From assembly GCF_000002875.2 (NCBI RefSeq), contig NC_009392.2, forward strand, positions 62,001 to 126,000: DNA of 64,000 bases, read 5' to 3'. The notes under the pieces are model-generated. The model saw only the letters and a list, made by a program, of their open reading frames with translations, was not told the DNA's origin and searched no databases. Source of the DNA: Leishmania infantum JPCM5. Its lineage: Eukaryota > Euglenozoa > Kinetoplastea > Trypanosomatida > Trypanosomatidae. Position 1 is the stretch's first letter. Every line of letters starts with the position of its first letter. Shown in pieces: positions 9,730 to 19,206 of the stretch. A program made the translations under genes and the position numbers.

Positions 9730-12522
9730 ATGCGTGGCTTCCTCTCGTTTGAGGCCGTAACGCTACTTATCTGTTGGGTAGCCCTACTGATCCTGACTAA
9801 GGGCCTCGCCACCACCGTGCTGCGGCACGACCTCGTCGCGTGGGTGCAGAGCGTGCTTGGGAAGCCAATGATGCGCAGCGCGACGCTGATGCAGGATCGC
9901 ACGCTTGACGACGCCTTGCCCGAGGAGCTGCTGTCGCTCTTCTGGATGCGCCGTGCCGTGTCGCAGCCGTACAGCAGCTGGTACCTGCACAGCTCGGAAG
10001 CCTACAGCGGCGTGCCAGGGCCCATGCGCCTGCCAAAGGATGTCGTCACCGAAGGGCAGATCTTGTACCCCTTCCATGTGCTGTACCTGTACGCGTGTGG
10101 GGTGTGGCTGCAGTGGATGCGGCCCGAACTCGCCATGAAACTCCTCACGTCGCGTCAGCAGCCGCGCCTGACGCACAGCGACGCCATTGAGCTGCGGAGC
10201 ACGCTTGCGTGGGTTAGCGTAGGCTGTGTCGTCCTCGTCGGCGCGCCGGGAACATGGCTTTTCGCCGCCGCCCTCTCGCGCTTGCTGCGTCGCGCGGCTT
10301 GCGATCGGGAGCGTGCGTCTCGTCTGCATCTGCCAGCTGACAGCTGCATCAACGTGACGGCGTCTACAGTTGTGGCAGCGCCACCGGCGAATGCGGCAAC
10401 GGCGTCGTCCAGGTCGCCGGATGAGACGATCATCGGCAGGGAGAAGGAGCTGACTGGCATGGCGGCGCGTGAGGCGAGAGACGTGGCCGCCTTCCTTGGC
10501 TCTCTCATCACTGTTCTCATGGGCATTCTGCCACTCCTCGTGGTGGAGGTGTGCACGATGCAGCCGTGGTGCCTGTGCGGCTCGCTTCTCGTGTGGGCAC
10601 TTTTTTTTGCCCTCCAGAATGAGCTGCAGCTCCACGCCGGTGAGGCGCAGACGGCAGACGCCTCCTTCGACATGACCACACCGATCGTCGTCGGGAACGG
10701 TGTAGAGGTCTTTGCGCTGAAGCAGGAGCCGGGCGTCTGCCCTCTAATCGGGCTCTCCGTGACAGTCACCGTGATTTCGCTTGCCATGCCTTCGTGTCTC
10801 TTCGCGACACTACTCCTCGTCCTCTGGAGCCTTTCTGCATGCTGGCAGCGCGGCTACCGCCGCGTCCTCGTGAAGGTGAAGCTGCCGAGAGGGACGAGCA
10901 GTCCGTCGGTGGGAAAGGACGGCTACGTGCGCATGGGTTACTCGTGCTACAGGGACACGCTCTGGATGAACAGATGCTTCTGCTACGCCACGCTGTTTGC
11001 TGTGTGCCTTGTGCTGGCCGTTACGACACCGTGGTGGCTGCATCAGCAGCCGGTCCTGACATTCATGGACCTCTTCGCGAGCCCGCCAAAGCCGTCGTCC
11101 AGCGCAGCCACGAAGGGTGAAGCGGCTGAGCGTGCGATTGACCCGGCGAACTTGTCCTTCACGGGTGGGCATGAGATGCACGCCCGCTGCCTCGCTGGCC
11201 CCTATTCGTACTACAACTGCGCGCAGCCGACGCCGAATATGTGGCGGTTGACCGAGTGGCTTGGGTTTCCGTGGACTTCCACGGCCAAGGCCCTCACTGG
11301 CATCTTCACGGTGAACCAGAGCTACATCAACAAGGAGAGTCCTCTGTGGCTGAACTACATCGTACTTGTCCTTCTAACCCTCGCGAACGCGGGCAGCATT
11401 CTCGTGCTGACGTTCTACCGGGTCCGTAAGCCGCCGTTATCCTTCGAGACGCCGGTGGTGTACGCAGCACAGCTGGCGGCACAGCGGGCAGAGCATCAGG
11501 CGTACTGGGCTTCCAAGCGGGCGGGCCGCTGCGACGGTGCACGAACACCAGCTCCGCTGGCACCACAGCCCAAGGTGGAGACCGCCTCCGCAGCGCAGGG
11601 CAGCGCTGGTGGAGGGCGCCAGCGAGTCAAGGTGGTGACGTGCCTTTCACGGGAAGAGTACGTGGTGAAGCAGGTGGTGCTGCTGTGCTGGATGCTCTCC
11701 GCTTCCACCATCTCTGGCACGGTGCTGTTTCTGCGCAACGCGCCTAGCAGCTGCGTGCTGGTCTTTCCCTCCGTCTCGCTGCTGGCGGCGGTTTCCGTTG
11801 TGATCAGCGTTCTGCGCTGTGAGCGGCCGCTCGCCTTCCACCCCGCTCCCCAGCAGGCGGCTAAAACCGTCAGTGGTGCGTGGAAGATGAAGAAGGACAC
11901 CTCAGCGCCCATGCAGCAGGACGGCGACGACTCGCGACCGCCTGCTGCCTCGCGGTGGTGCACGACGACGGTTGCGCCGAGTCTGGCACATGCTGCCGAT
12001 GTGCCATGTCTCTACCTTGTCTTTACAGCATCGGTGCTCAGCACTGGTGCGCTGACGTGGACGATAGTGCCGATGCTGCTGCGCCACGGCATTCTCCTCC
12101 TCCTGTGCTGGCGCACGTCTTTATCGCTAGTGCTGCTGCGAACGTGGGCCCCGGCGGACACCACGTGCAACATCTTCGCGAGGCTCGGCGCAGTGAGCTG
12201 TGTTGCGCTAGGGCTCCTGCTGGCCGCGCAGGCTGTCCCGCAGTCGTCTGCGTCAGCTGTGGCGTGCCGGCTCGCACGCTTTACGGACAAGGTGGGCGAC
12301 GTGTACGCGCACACCGGCGACAACGTCCTGCGTGCGCTCATCTACCAATGCATTGCCTCCTGCTTCATGTACGCCTGCGGCGCTGTTCACGCGACGCTGC
12401 GCGTGGCGCGATTGGCACTGGAACCGGAGGAGGTACACCTGGTGCCCATCGAGGAGGAGCTTCGCATCTGTAAAAGCAGTTGCGATGCCGCTGCAGCAGG
12501 ACATGCGACGAGGCAGCAGTAG
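9730..12522 (+). CDS. Large multi-pass membrane protein of unknown function
   Basis: The 930-residue product has about 13 hydrophobic spans. They include an N-terminal one (about 7-26), spans near 110-130, 158-187, 256-276, 281-300, 343-372, 420-440 and 540-562, and a C-terminal cluster after about residue 645. Hydrophilic loops are Ala/Ser-rich and variable. A central non-membrane loop contains NLS and NQS sequons and several Cys/Tyr/Trp residues (about 460-530), suggesting a lumenal segment. The first loop carries an LDD acidic pair, which together with the many spans recalls GT-C glycosyltransferases of the ER, but I see none of the STT3, ALG or PIG motifs and do not assign one. The first ATG follows a pyrimidine tract, and the hydrophobic start fits a signal anchor. 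It is clearly a real gene, with uninterrupted frame and consistent codon use. Confidence 0.8.
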   Translation: MRGFLSFEAVTLLICWVALLILTKGLATTVLRHDLVAWVQSVLGKPMMRSATLMQDRTLDDALPEELLSLFWMRRAVSQPYSSWYLHSSEAYSGVPGPMRLPKDVVTEGQILYPFHVLYLYACGVWLQWMRPELAMKLLTSRQQPRLTHSDAIELRSTLAWVSVGCVVLVGAPGTWLFAAALSRLLRRAACDRERASRLHLPADSCINVTASTVVAAPPANAATASSRSPDETIIGREKELTGMAAREARDVAAFLGSLITVLMGILPLLVVEVCTMQPWCLCGSLLVWALFFALQNELQLHAGEAQTADASFDMTTPIVVGNGVEVFALKQEPGVCPLIGLSVTVTVISLAMPSCLFATLLLVLWSLSACWQRGYRRVLVKVKLPRGTSSPSVGKDGYVRMGYSCYRDTLWMNRCFCYATLFAVCLVLAVTTPWWLHQQPVLTFMDLFASPPKPSSSAATKGEAAERAIDPANLSFTGGHEMHARCLAGPYSYYNCAQPTPNMWRLTEWLGFPWTSTAKALTGIFTVNQSYINKESPLWLNYIVLVLLTLANAGSILVLTFYRVRKPPLSFETPVVYAAQLAAQRAEHQAYWASKRAGRCDGARTPAPLAPQPKVETASAAQGSAGGGRQRVKVVTCLSREEYVVKQVVLLCWMLSASTISGTVLFLRNAPSSCVLVFPSVSLLAAVSVVISVLRCERPLAFHPAPQQAAKTVSGAWKMKKDTSAPMQQDGDDSRPPAASRWCTTTVAPSLAHAADVPCLYLVFTASVLSTGALTWTIVPMLLRHGILLLLCWRTSLSLVLLRTWAPADTTCNIFARLGAVSCVALGLLLAAQAVPQSSASAVACRLARFTDKVGDVYAHTGDNVLRALIYQCIASCFMYACGAVHATLRVARLALEPEEVHLVPIEEELRICKSSCDAAAAGHATRQQ

Positions 12523-12800
12523 GTCGCGACGGCGTGTTTTGGGTATGTGCACCCGATGCGGCGCCACAACAACGTCGCACCTTTTGATCTACTCTCGTTG
12601 ACCACTCCGCGCATATGGTCTCATGGCCGTCTTCCACTCCTCCAAGGCGAGACGCGCATGCCGTGCACGTTCGCTGGTTGCACTTCTTCTGCTGCCGTGA
12701 TGGCGCAGGGCTTGATGTGCCGCTGAACACCTCGCACGCACACAGGCATGCAGCTTTAGGATGGAGGAGGGCGGCTGAGCAAGGGGAGGGAACACGCTGC

Positions 12801-12927
12801 TGTGTCCTGGAGTAACTCCTTACTCTCTGTGTCTCCACTTGAGCTAGAGGGGTGGAAGGGGGCACGGCGTTGCGTGTGCGCACACCGCCACCCCACTAGC
12901 TCAAGTGGAGACACAGACCCGGACACA
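12801..12927. repeat. Long imperfect inverted repeat / hairpin
   Basis: Bases 12826-12855 and 12888-12917 are inverted copies of each other: 29 of 30 positions pair, including a perfect 21-bp core (12827-12847 with 12896-12916). The 32-base loop contains its own 12-base palindrome (12874-12885, GTGTGCGCACAC). An outer 10-bp stem with one mismatch (12801-12810 with 12918-12927) extends the structure beyond a 15-base bulge on the left side. It lies about 280 bases after the stop of the membrane protein, so it would be a strong stem-loop in that mRNA's 3' UTR. Confidence 0.9.
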
Positions 12928-13768
12928 CGAGCACTCATGCATCCGTTACCTGTCTCTCATCCGCCCCGCCCTGCGCGTATTGGGTGCCTCACGCCTGATT
13001 TCGACCTCATTGGCTTTGCTTCGCTTGGCATCGGTGTGTTCATTCCGTGTATCCTTTCCCTTCTCTTGCTTTCGCATCTGCGTGCGTGTGCAGGCCCGTC
13101 GAGTGCCCGAGCCTGACCGTGCTGACGCTCGCCGCCGTTGAGCAAGCCCTCACCTGGCGTACAGACACCTGCGAAGCAGCGCCACACAAGCAACACTTCT
13201 TTCTATTCTTATCCATGTGTATACAGGTTTGCATGGCGCTTGTATCTGCGCAGCTGCATGCAGGCATGCGGGTGAGCCGCCGCACGTGCCTCTTGCTCTC
13301 AATCGCACCTGTCACGTACGTATCCGCATCTGCCACACCCCGCCGCGTACCGCTCACGTTGTTACCGGCCGAAGCCTCACGTCTGCACGTATTTGAACCC
13401 CCTCTTCCTTCCTCTCCTCTCCTTATGCCCCTTCCCAGAGCAACGAACACAGCCTTTCAGGTTTTTTTTTTCGTGCACTGCTCCTTTCTTTCTTCAGGGT
13501 ACTTCACACTCACACGCAGCACTCGCTCACTGTCACTTGCCATCCCTTCTGCCGCGTGTCTTTTCCACCACTCCTTCTGTCTTCCCTCTCTGAGGTGCGC
13601 ATATACGGCCCTCACTGCGACTCACACCCATACACACACACACACACACAAGCACACGCCTGCGCGTTCCTTTCCGATCATCGCCCTTTCCTCGGCTCTG
13701 ACTGCTTCCTCGTCCGCTGCTGCACTCGTTTCTGCGCATTTTTTCCTTCTACTTTGCTTCCAATCACC

Positions 13769-13770
13769 AG
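13769..13770 (+). promoter_or_regulatory. Predicted spliced-leader acceptor AG for ISCL
   Basis: The tract at about 13739-13768 (T-rich, then TTCTACTTTGCTTC) ends in CACCAG. It gives a leader of about 176 bases that contains the CA microsatellite. Confidence 0.5.
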
Positions 13771-13897
13771 CGCGCGTGTGTGCCTGCTTCTCGCGCGTCC
13801 TGCCATCGGCGCAGCACCGAGCGACGTTGCTTGCCCATCTCCTTGACTCCCCCCACCTCCTCCCCGAACCGTGATCTCCACACGTGCACCGCCACAC

Positions 13898-13898
13898 A

Positions 13899-13929
<31 letters not shown>
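13898..13929. repeat. CA dinucleotide microsatellite in the ISCL leader
   Basis: A near-perfect (CA)n run ends 17 bases before the ISCL start codon. It is in frame with ISCL and would read His-Thr repeats, but no ATG opens that extension; the only upstream start-like codon is a GTG. Confidence 0.9.
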
Positions 13930-13932
<3 letters not shown>

Positions 13933-13946
13933 GAGACCTGCAAAAG

Positions 13947-15908
13947 ATGTCGCACGCGTCGACCTTTGCCGCGGGCGAGCTGCCCATCCGCGTCCTCACG
14001 TTCAATCTCTGGGGCATCTTCAATTCGAGGATGCGCGAGGCGCGCATGAAGGTCTTCGCGACGAAGATTGAGCACTACGATGTCATTTTGCTACAGGAGC
14101 AGTTCTCCGTCGAGGATTTTGACCTCATCTTCCAGCACGCCTCGCCGGCGGTGCAGCGGACGTACACCTTTCGTCGGTTCTGCAGCTCCTTCTACGGCTC
14201 CGGCTGCGCCGTCATCTCACGCTACCCCATCAGCCAGGCCTTTTTCCACACTTTCCCCCTCCAGGGCTACCCAGAGATGGTCCTTCACGGCGACTTCTTT
14301 GCGAACAAGGGGGCGGCCATGGTGCGGGTGATGGTGCCGGTGACGATGGAGGATGGCAGCGCCGCCAAGGCACAGGAGGTGACCCTCTACACCACTCACC
14401 TTGTCGCCGTATACGAAAAGGTCAGCCAGCTGTCCTCGTGGAAGCGCGAGCGCTACCTTCCCTTCCGCATCTCGCAGGCGATCTCGTTCGCAGATTTCAT
14501 CGTAAGCACCTCGCGTCCTACCGACCGCATCATCATTGGCGGCGACTTCAACTGCTCTCAGCGATCGCTCGAGGTGCAGATGATGCTGATCCTGCTCAAG
14601 CGGTACGGGTACGACATGCACTCCGTCTTACCTCCGCCGCGGGCGCTGCGGGATGCAGCGACGGCGGAGCAGGAGCGCGAGGGCGGTCAGCGGTTCTTCA
14701 CGTATTCGGACAGCAACACCTTCAACTCGATGAAGACGTCGTACTTCAAGCTGCTCAAGCTGGAGGCGGACATCCCCTCGCAGATCGATCACATTTTCTT
14801 CTCTCGTCCAGCCTTCGCGCTGCGCCAGTTTGCCGACTGCCCGGACGTCGCCGATGGCTACCCGTGCGCCTTGCAAGACGCGCCGAACGGGCTCGTCGTC
14901 TTTACCAAAAATGAGGTTCACGTCCCGCCGCACTCGGCGTGGTGCCGGTCCCTGTGGCACCAGCTGCTCACCGGCAAGCGCGTGCCACGCGGCGCCAATG
15001 CGACCGGGCAGCTAGCGAAGCCGGGGCGCAAGACGGCGTCATCAACGGAAGGACAGAGCGCGGACGACGCAGCCCACTACTACCCCATGTCGGACCACTT
15101 TGGCGTGGCAGCGCTGCTCGGCATGCGTGTGGAAAAGGCGGGCTCAACGACGGCCATGATTTGCTCTAGCCCTGAGACGGGCGGCACGGCCGCGTTGGCA
15201 CTCACCCCTGACGAGGCGCGGGCTGTCCAGACGGTGGTGGACTTCTTGGAGGACTACGTGTGCAAGCTCCGCTCACAGGCCAAGACAACACGCTACATGG
15301 CGGTGTTTTCGCTGCTGTTGGTGGCGGCGAACATCTGGGTCCTTCGGCGACTGAGCGCGAAGGAGGAGGCTCGCTCAGCGGCGGTACTGGAGCGCATATA
15401 CGACATGGCAGCCGCCACTACCCGCGATACGGCAAAGGTGGTGCAGCCGGGCAACGGGCTCGAGTCCATAAAGCATGGCTTTAACGTGGCGAAGGACTGG
15501 GCGAGTAACCAGGCGCACCTGACGCTGCACATCGTGAGCAAATTCACGGGCGCAACCCCAGCGCCCGGTATCAACGCCGGCGACACACCAGAGGGGTCCA
15601 AGCAGCCTGCCGCTAACGTGGCCGATCCGTCAGAACCGGTGCCCAGGACCGTCCCCGCGTCCACCGCAGCTACTACGGCCAAGAGGGCCACATCCACACC
15701 GGAGGGCGATGCTGCTGCGCGTCCGGACTTCCGTGCCATCGCGGAGGCGCTGACGGTGCGTCCATTGTATGCCTCCGCGTGGGTCTCCTCCGCGTTCAAC
15801 ATGACCGCCGCCGTTGTTGGCACCGTGTCCTTCGCGATTGGTGTGTTTCAGCGCGCCGGTAACGCCAATATCCTCGAAGAACAAGTGCATCAGCTGAAGA
15901 AGTTGTAG
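13947..15908 (+). CDS. ISCL: Inositol phosphosphingolipid phospholipase C-like (neutral sphingomyelinase family)
   Basis: This enzyme hydrolyses inositol phosphorylceramide and sphingomyelin to ceramide plus a phosphorylated head group; the Leishmania family member is ISCL. Residues 14-400 form an endonuclease/exonuclease/phosphatase fold with the expected catalytic signatures: LTFNLWG near the N-terminus, the metal-binding Glu51 in LLQEQ, GGDFNC (Asp200, Asn202) and the SDH motif (Asp383, His384). Two hydrophobic segments at about 451-467 and 613-634 anchor the C-terminal part, as in neutral sphingomyelinases, with a Pro/Ala/Thr-rich loop between them. The length of 653 residues fits the family. 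ATG 13947 is the first methionine codon after the CA repeat, and the conserved domain begins immediately after it. All family catalytic residues I can place are present. Confidence 0.93.
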   Translation: MSHASTFAAGELPIRVLTFNLWGIFNSRMREARMKVFATKIEHYDVILLQEQFSVEDFDLIFQHASPAVQRTYTFRRFCSSFYGSGCAVISRYPISQAFFHTFPLQGYPEMVLHGDFFANKGAAMVRVMVPVTMEDGSAAKAQEVTLYTTHLVAVYEKVSQLSSWKRERYLPFRISQAISFADFIVSTSRPTDRIIIGGDFNCSQRSLEVQMMLILLKRYGYDMHSVLPPPRALRDAATAEQEREGGQRFFTYSDSNTFNSMKTSYFKLLKLEADIPSQIDHIFFSRPAFALRQFADCPDVADGYPCALQDAPNGLVVFTKNEVHVPPHSAWCRSLWHQLLTGKRVPRGANATGQLAKPGRKTASSTEGQSADDAAHYYPMSDHFGVAALLGMRVEKAGSTTAMICSSPETGGTAALALTPDEARAVQTVVDFLEDYVCKLRSQAKTTRYMAVFSLLLVAANIWVLRRLSAKEEARSAAVLERIYDMAAATTRDTAKVVQPGNGLESIKHGFNVAKDWASNQAHLTLHIVSKFTGATPAPGINAGDTPEGSKQPAANVADPSEPVPRTVPASTAATTAKRATSTPEGDAAARPDFRAIAEALTVRPLYASAWVSSAFNMTAAVVGTVSFAIGVFQRAGNANILEEQVHQLKKL

Positions 15909-16359
15909 TGTGCACTCTGCGTGCGCTTCCTGGCCAAGTCGGACAACTGGCGGCTGGTCTTTGCTAGCGTCTCTTCCTCAGTGAGACAGCGGCGAGCACA
16001 TGTTCGTTGGCCTCCCTTTGAGTGCTGCCCGTCGCACGTGTGCGTCGCGGATGGCTGCCGCCGCCTTGCCTGCATATGGACCTCACGCTTTTTTTTTCAC
16101 TGTCCGGTCTTGTATCCGCGTGCTTACGTGCCGGCATGCTCTCTTGTGTCTCTGCCATGCTGGCCGGCGCTGCTACCGTCGCGGTGGATGGGCAGCCACT
16201 GGTCGATGTCGTGCGCCGCGCGTGCGCTGATCAACTGTGCTTCCTGTACGTGCGTGGACGTGGGCGCTTTCCGCCCCGTCCGCCTTCGCCCTTTTGCTTG
16301 TGCTTTTCGGTTACATGCTTCGCCCTCTCTCTGTGTGTGTCGGGAGGGAGGAGGGTGGA

Positions 16360-16422
16360 GGAGGCGGTATTGCTGTACTGGCTCTTCCCCACGGCCGCCT
16401 CGCAGGACGCGATGGGGCTCGT
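16360..16422 (+). repeat. Diverged repeat, copy 1 (related to 43283-43344)
   Basis: This segment starts GGAGGCGG and contains CTGGCTCTTCCCC, then a GGGCTCGTG end. The same order of blocks occurs at 43283-43344 with about 70 percent identity by eye. Both copies sit in intergenic DNA, which fits degenerate interspersed retroposon remnants (SIDER-like); the family assignment is inference. Confidence 0.55.
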
Positions 16423-17652
16423 GAGGTGGTCGGGGTCGAGTAGACCCCCTAACGCTTGCGCTTGGGCAGAGAGCGGGCACGCTGATGTAGGAAAACGTTT
16501 TTAAGGGCCACTCGTTGCTGCTGGTGCGGTTCTCTTTGCATCTTGCTTGTTCGCCTCACGATCCCCTCTCTGTCGTTCGTGCGTGCATGACACCGACCTC
16601 TTCTTCACCTCGCCTCACCTCTCTTCGCCACGTGGGCTTGTCGGCCTGCCTGCCGGTGTGTGTTGACACAGTGTCGCAGACTCCGCTGGTGCCGTTCGTT
16701 TTGGCTTCCGGCCGGAGAAGGGTGTCTTCCCGGGATGCTGCGGGAGCGTTCATCGCTGTGAGAGGAGCACCGTGGTGACTGCAGCCATGGAGTCGCTGCA
16801 GTTGAGGTAAAGCGGCGAAGCAGGTGCGTGCGCGTGTGCGGGCCACGAGACACTGAGGAGCACACAGAGAAGGGGAGGGCCCTGGAAAGGGCAATGGCAA
16901 GGAAATAGTGACGCGAGAGACGAGAGGCGCGACAGCACGGCGATGGGAAGCGCTCGGCAGCCACGGAAGCCACTACCCACTACCACCATCCACCCCTCCC
17001 GTCAAAAAACGAAACACGCACGAACGAATCGAAGGGGTGATGCACCATGGGGAGACGCAACTGGAAGAAAGAACCAGTGATAGCCGCGCATCTGTCGGTG
17101 TGCAGATGAGGACGGCAGCTGTGTGCCGTCACGCACACACCTCACTCTCTTCTGCGGGCTGAGGAAGCGTGACCAGCAGAGGCTCCCACCCACCGCCACT
17201 CCACTCGGCATGCGTCGCGCTGCCACTCTCCCGTTCTTTGCAGCGGTCAGACATGGCACATACATGCAGAGGGAGCGACGCAGCCGTGCCCATGGCCGTT
17301 TACGCCGTCGCTGCGAGTGACTACCCTACCCTTCTCTCATCTGCATGCTGCACCTTCCTGCTGTGCTGGGCCGAGTCACCAATCACATGTGCTCCTCGCC
17401 TCCCGTAAGACCCCCAGACACATCGACTCGCTCGTGGTATCGCGCAAGAAGCAACACGGCGCCGTCCACCCACCCCGCACGCACCGGCGCTCGACACGCA
17501 TACCTTCGCAGTATCGAAGCAGCCTGTGAGTACCGCTCTGCGCGCGCCACAACTCAAGACGCTCGCTCACTCGCTCTCCCCAGCGTCGCGCACATGCGCG
17601 CTTCTCTTGCGCTTGGATCGTTGATGGTAGACAGACGCTTCCTTCTCCATCT

Positions 17653-17654
17653 AG
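17653..17654 (+). promoter_or_regulatory. Predicted spliced-leader acceptor AG
   Basis: CCTTCCTTCTCCATCT immediately precedes AG. The resulting leader of about 50 bases contains a 13-codon upstream frame (17663-17704) that ends on the next gene's ATG. Confidence 0.5.
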
Positions 17655-17703
17655 CGGTGTGGATGCTGCTCGGCCTTGGAGCCTTCCCCTCGCGAACTCG
17701 GTG

Positions 17704-19206
17704 ATGCCTCCGCGACGCCGACAGCTGCACGCGTGCGCAGGGCTTGCACTCCGCAGTGACCGCGGACAGCATCCGCGTGCGATGGCAACACGCACCATCT
17801 ACCACCTCCCGAACATTCCCCATGCAAGCTGTGCTGCGGCGAGCAGGAACCACGGAGGGCCTGCAAGCGCATCAGAGGAGCCACTGCACGCCAAAGACGT
17901 ACACACTGGCGCTGGAGAAGGACGAGGCGGCTGTGGCAGTGGCGAGGGCGCAGAGGAGGAGGTGGTTGTATGTGCCGCACCGCCGACGGCGCCGCAGCTC
18001 GCAAGCGCGGTCACACGAGGTCGAGGAGATGGCGGGGCAGTGCACACGTTAAAGCGGTACCTACGCCCATACGAGGAGGAGGGCAGCGGTGCTGTGCTTC
18101 TAGAAAGGGAGCCGGACGGCACGGTCGCGCCACCCCCAAGGCACAACTGCCCAAAGCCGGCGAAGCTTGACACCGACGTCTGGCATTGGAGTGGCGACAT
18201 AGAAGAGGTGCGGCAACACACAAGCGTGGATGGTCGACGGGCCGGCCATGACCGCACAGCGACGGCAGAACACCGAAGAGGTGATCGCACCTCAGAGTGC
18301 GCCTGTGGTACCCGTAGTCGTCATTGCCTCCCCGCGAAGAAGTTTAGGTGCGACGCGACACCGACACCTGCATCTTGCGCTGCTGCTACGGACAATTTTG
18401 ATGAAAGATGCGATGCCGCCTTCGCAGAAAGGGGATGCGTTGCTGTAGCAGTGTTTAGTCGCCCGCCGGACTCACGTGCACTGGAGGACGCGCGCCCCTC
18501 ATCACCACTACTGTTACCGTCCTCTCCTGCCTCCACGAATAGTAGCGAGACGAGCGCGCCGAGGTCGTCAACGTGGGCAACAACACGCTGTCGCAGACGT
18601 GACAGCGGTGGCGAGGACGATACTTTGTTTAGGTGCTCCACCACCGCCACTTCAGCCTCTGAGATCGACAGCGATGGTTGCCCAGAGGATGGCCACGGTA
18701 GCCTGGTGCAAGGGGTCTTTGTCGAGTGTGAGGCGCGCTCTGCGGGTTCCGGAAGCGGTCCGCAGCTGGCGATTCCAAGGCATCTGGCGGCCCAGCAGAG
18801 TAGCGCTTGCGACGTGCTGCGAGACCGTCCGCTCATCGCTGCACCACCAAGTAGCGAGCAGATTACAGCCGCACCCACGAACCGCGCCAGCTGCAAGATC
18901 GCCCGCCTCACAAACTTTTACTTAGAGCCCCGCTACCGCCGACACGCGCAGCACATGGCACTGCATGATCTGCCGCTGGCGACATCGGCGACAGTGTCAT
19001 CGCGCTCTAGCACGTCCTCCAGCATGTTTCTCCAGCTGTTCACAGCATCTCCTCCTTCGTGCCCTGCGGGTTGCGAGGTGAAGCGCGACGCAGCTTCGCG
19101 CACGAACGACGACGAGATGGGCGTGAGGCCGCCGATCTGGTCTATCATCATGAAGTACTATGCCGCCCATCATGAGCAGCAACTGCCCCCACATGCGCCT
19201 CTTTAA
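17704..19206 (+). CDS. Hypothetical low-complexity protein
   Basis: The 500-residue product has no recognisable domain. It is Ala/Ser/Thr/Arg-rich and probably mostly disordered, with an acidic Gly/Glu segment near residue 85. A few blocks look more constrained: TIYHLPNIPHASC near the N-terminus, TLKRYLRPYEEE, and near the C-terminus CKIARLTNFYLEPRYRRH and IWSIIMKYYAAHHEQ. The frame upstream to 17659 lacks an ATG. The first ATG is 17704; a second at 17782 (MATRTIYHLPN) begins the first constrained block and could be the true start, giving 474 residues. No localisation signal is evident. Function unknown; reading as a genuine gene rests on length, codon use and the splice signal just upstream. 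Confidence 0.65.
   Translation: MPPRRRQLHACAGLALRSDRGQHPRAMATRTIYHLPNIPHASCAAASRNHGGPASASEEPLHAKDVHTGAGEGRGGCGSGEGAEEEVVVCAAPPTAPQLASAVTRGRGDGGAVHTLKRYLRPYEEEGSGAVLLEREPDGTVAPPPRHNCPKPAKLDTDVWHWSGDIEEVRQHTSVDGRRAGHDRTATAEHRRGDRTSECACGTRSRHCLPAKKFRCDATPTPASCAAATDNFDERCDAAFAERGCVAVAVFSRPPDSRALEDARPSSPLLLPSSPASTNSSETSAPRSSTWATTRCRRRDSGGEDDTLFRCSTTATSASEIDSDGCPEDGHGSLVQGVFVECEARSAGSGSGPQLAIPRHLAAQQSSACDVLRDRPLIAAPPSSEQITAAPTNRASCKIARLTNFYLEPRYRRHAQHMALHDLPLATSATVSSRSSTSSSMFLQLFTASPPSCPAGCEVKRDAASRTNDDEMGVRPPIWSIIMKYYAAHHEQQLPPHAPL

Larger units (their letters stand above)
12523..13946. other. Intergenic region between the membrane protein and ISCL
   Basis: It carries a long inverted repeat (12801-12927, separate entry), pyrimidine-rich stretches after about 13370, CA microsatellites at 13632-13650 and 13898-13929, and the ISCL splice acceptor. 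No coding frame is credible. Confidence 0.6.
15909..17703. other. Intergenic region between ISCL and the 17.7 kb hypothetical
   Basis: It has no credible gene. It contains a retroposon-like segment near 16360-16470 (listed separately), a purine-rich block at about 16800-17160, and a CT-rich tract before 17654 that should serve as splice signal. Confidence 0.6.

Noticed and set aside
8676..9752. 358-codon plus-strand frame between the gamma-CA-like and membrane-protein genes
   Set aside because: It opens with TTG, overlaps the next gene's start out of frame, and translates a pyrimidine-rich leader into Ser/Leu/Arg noise.
13047..13874. 275-codon plus-strand frame upstream of ISCL
   Set aside because: It runs through a CA microsatellite and the ISCL splice signal and ends before the gene; UTR composition.
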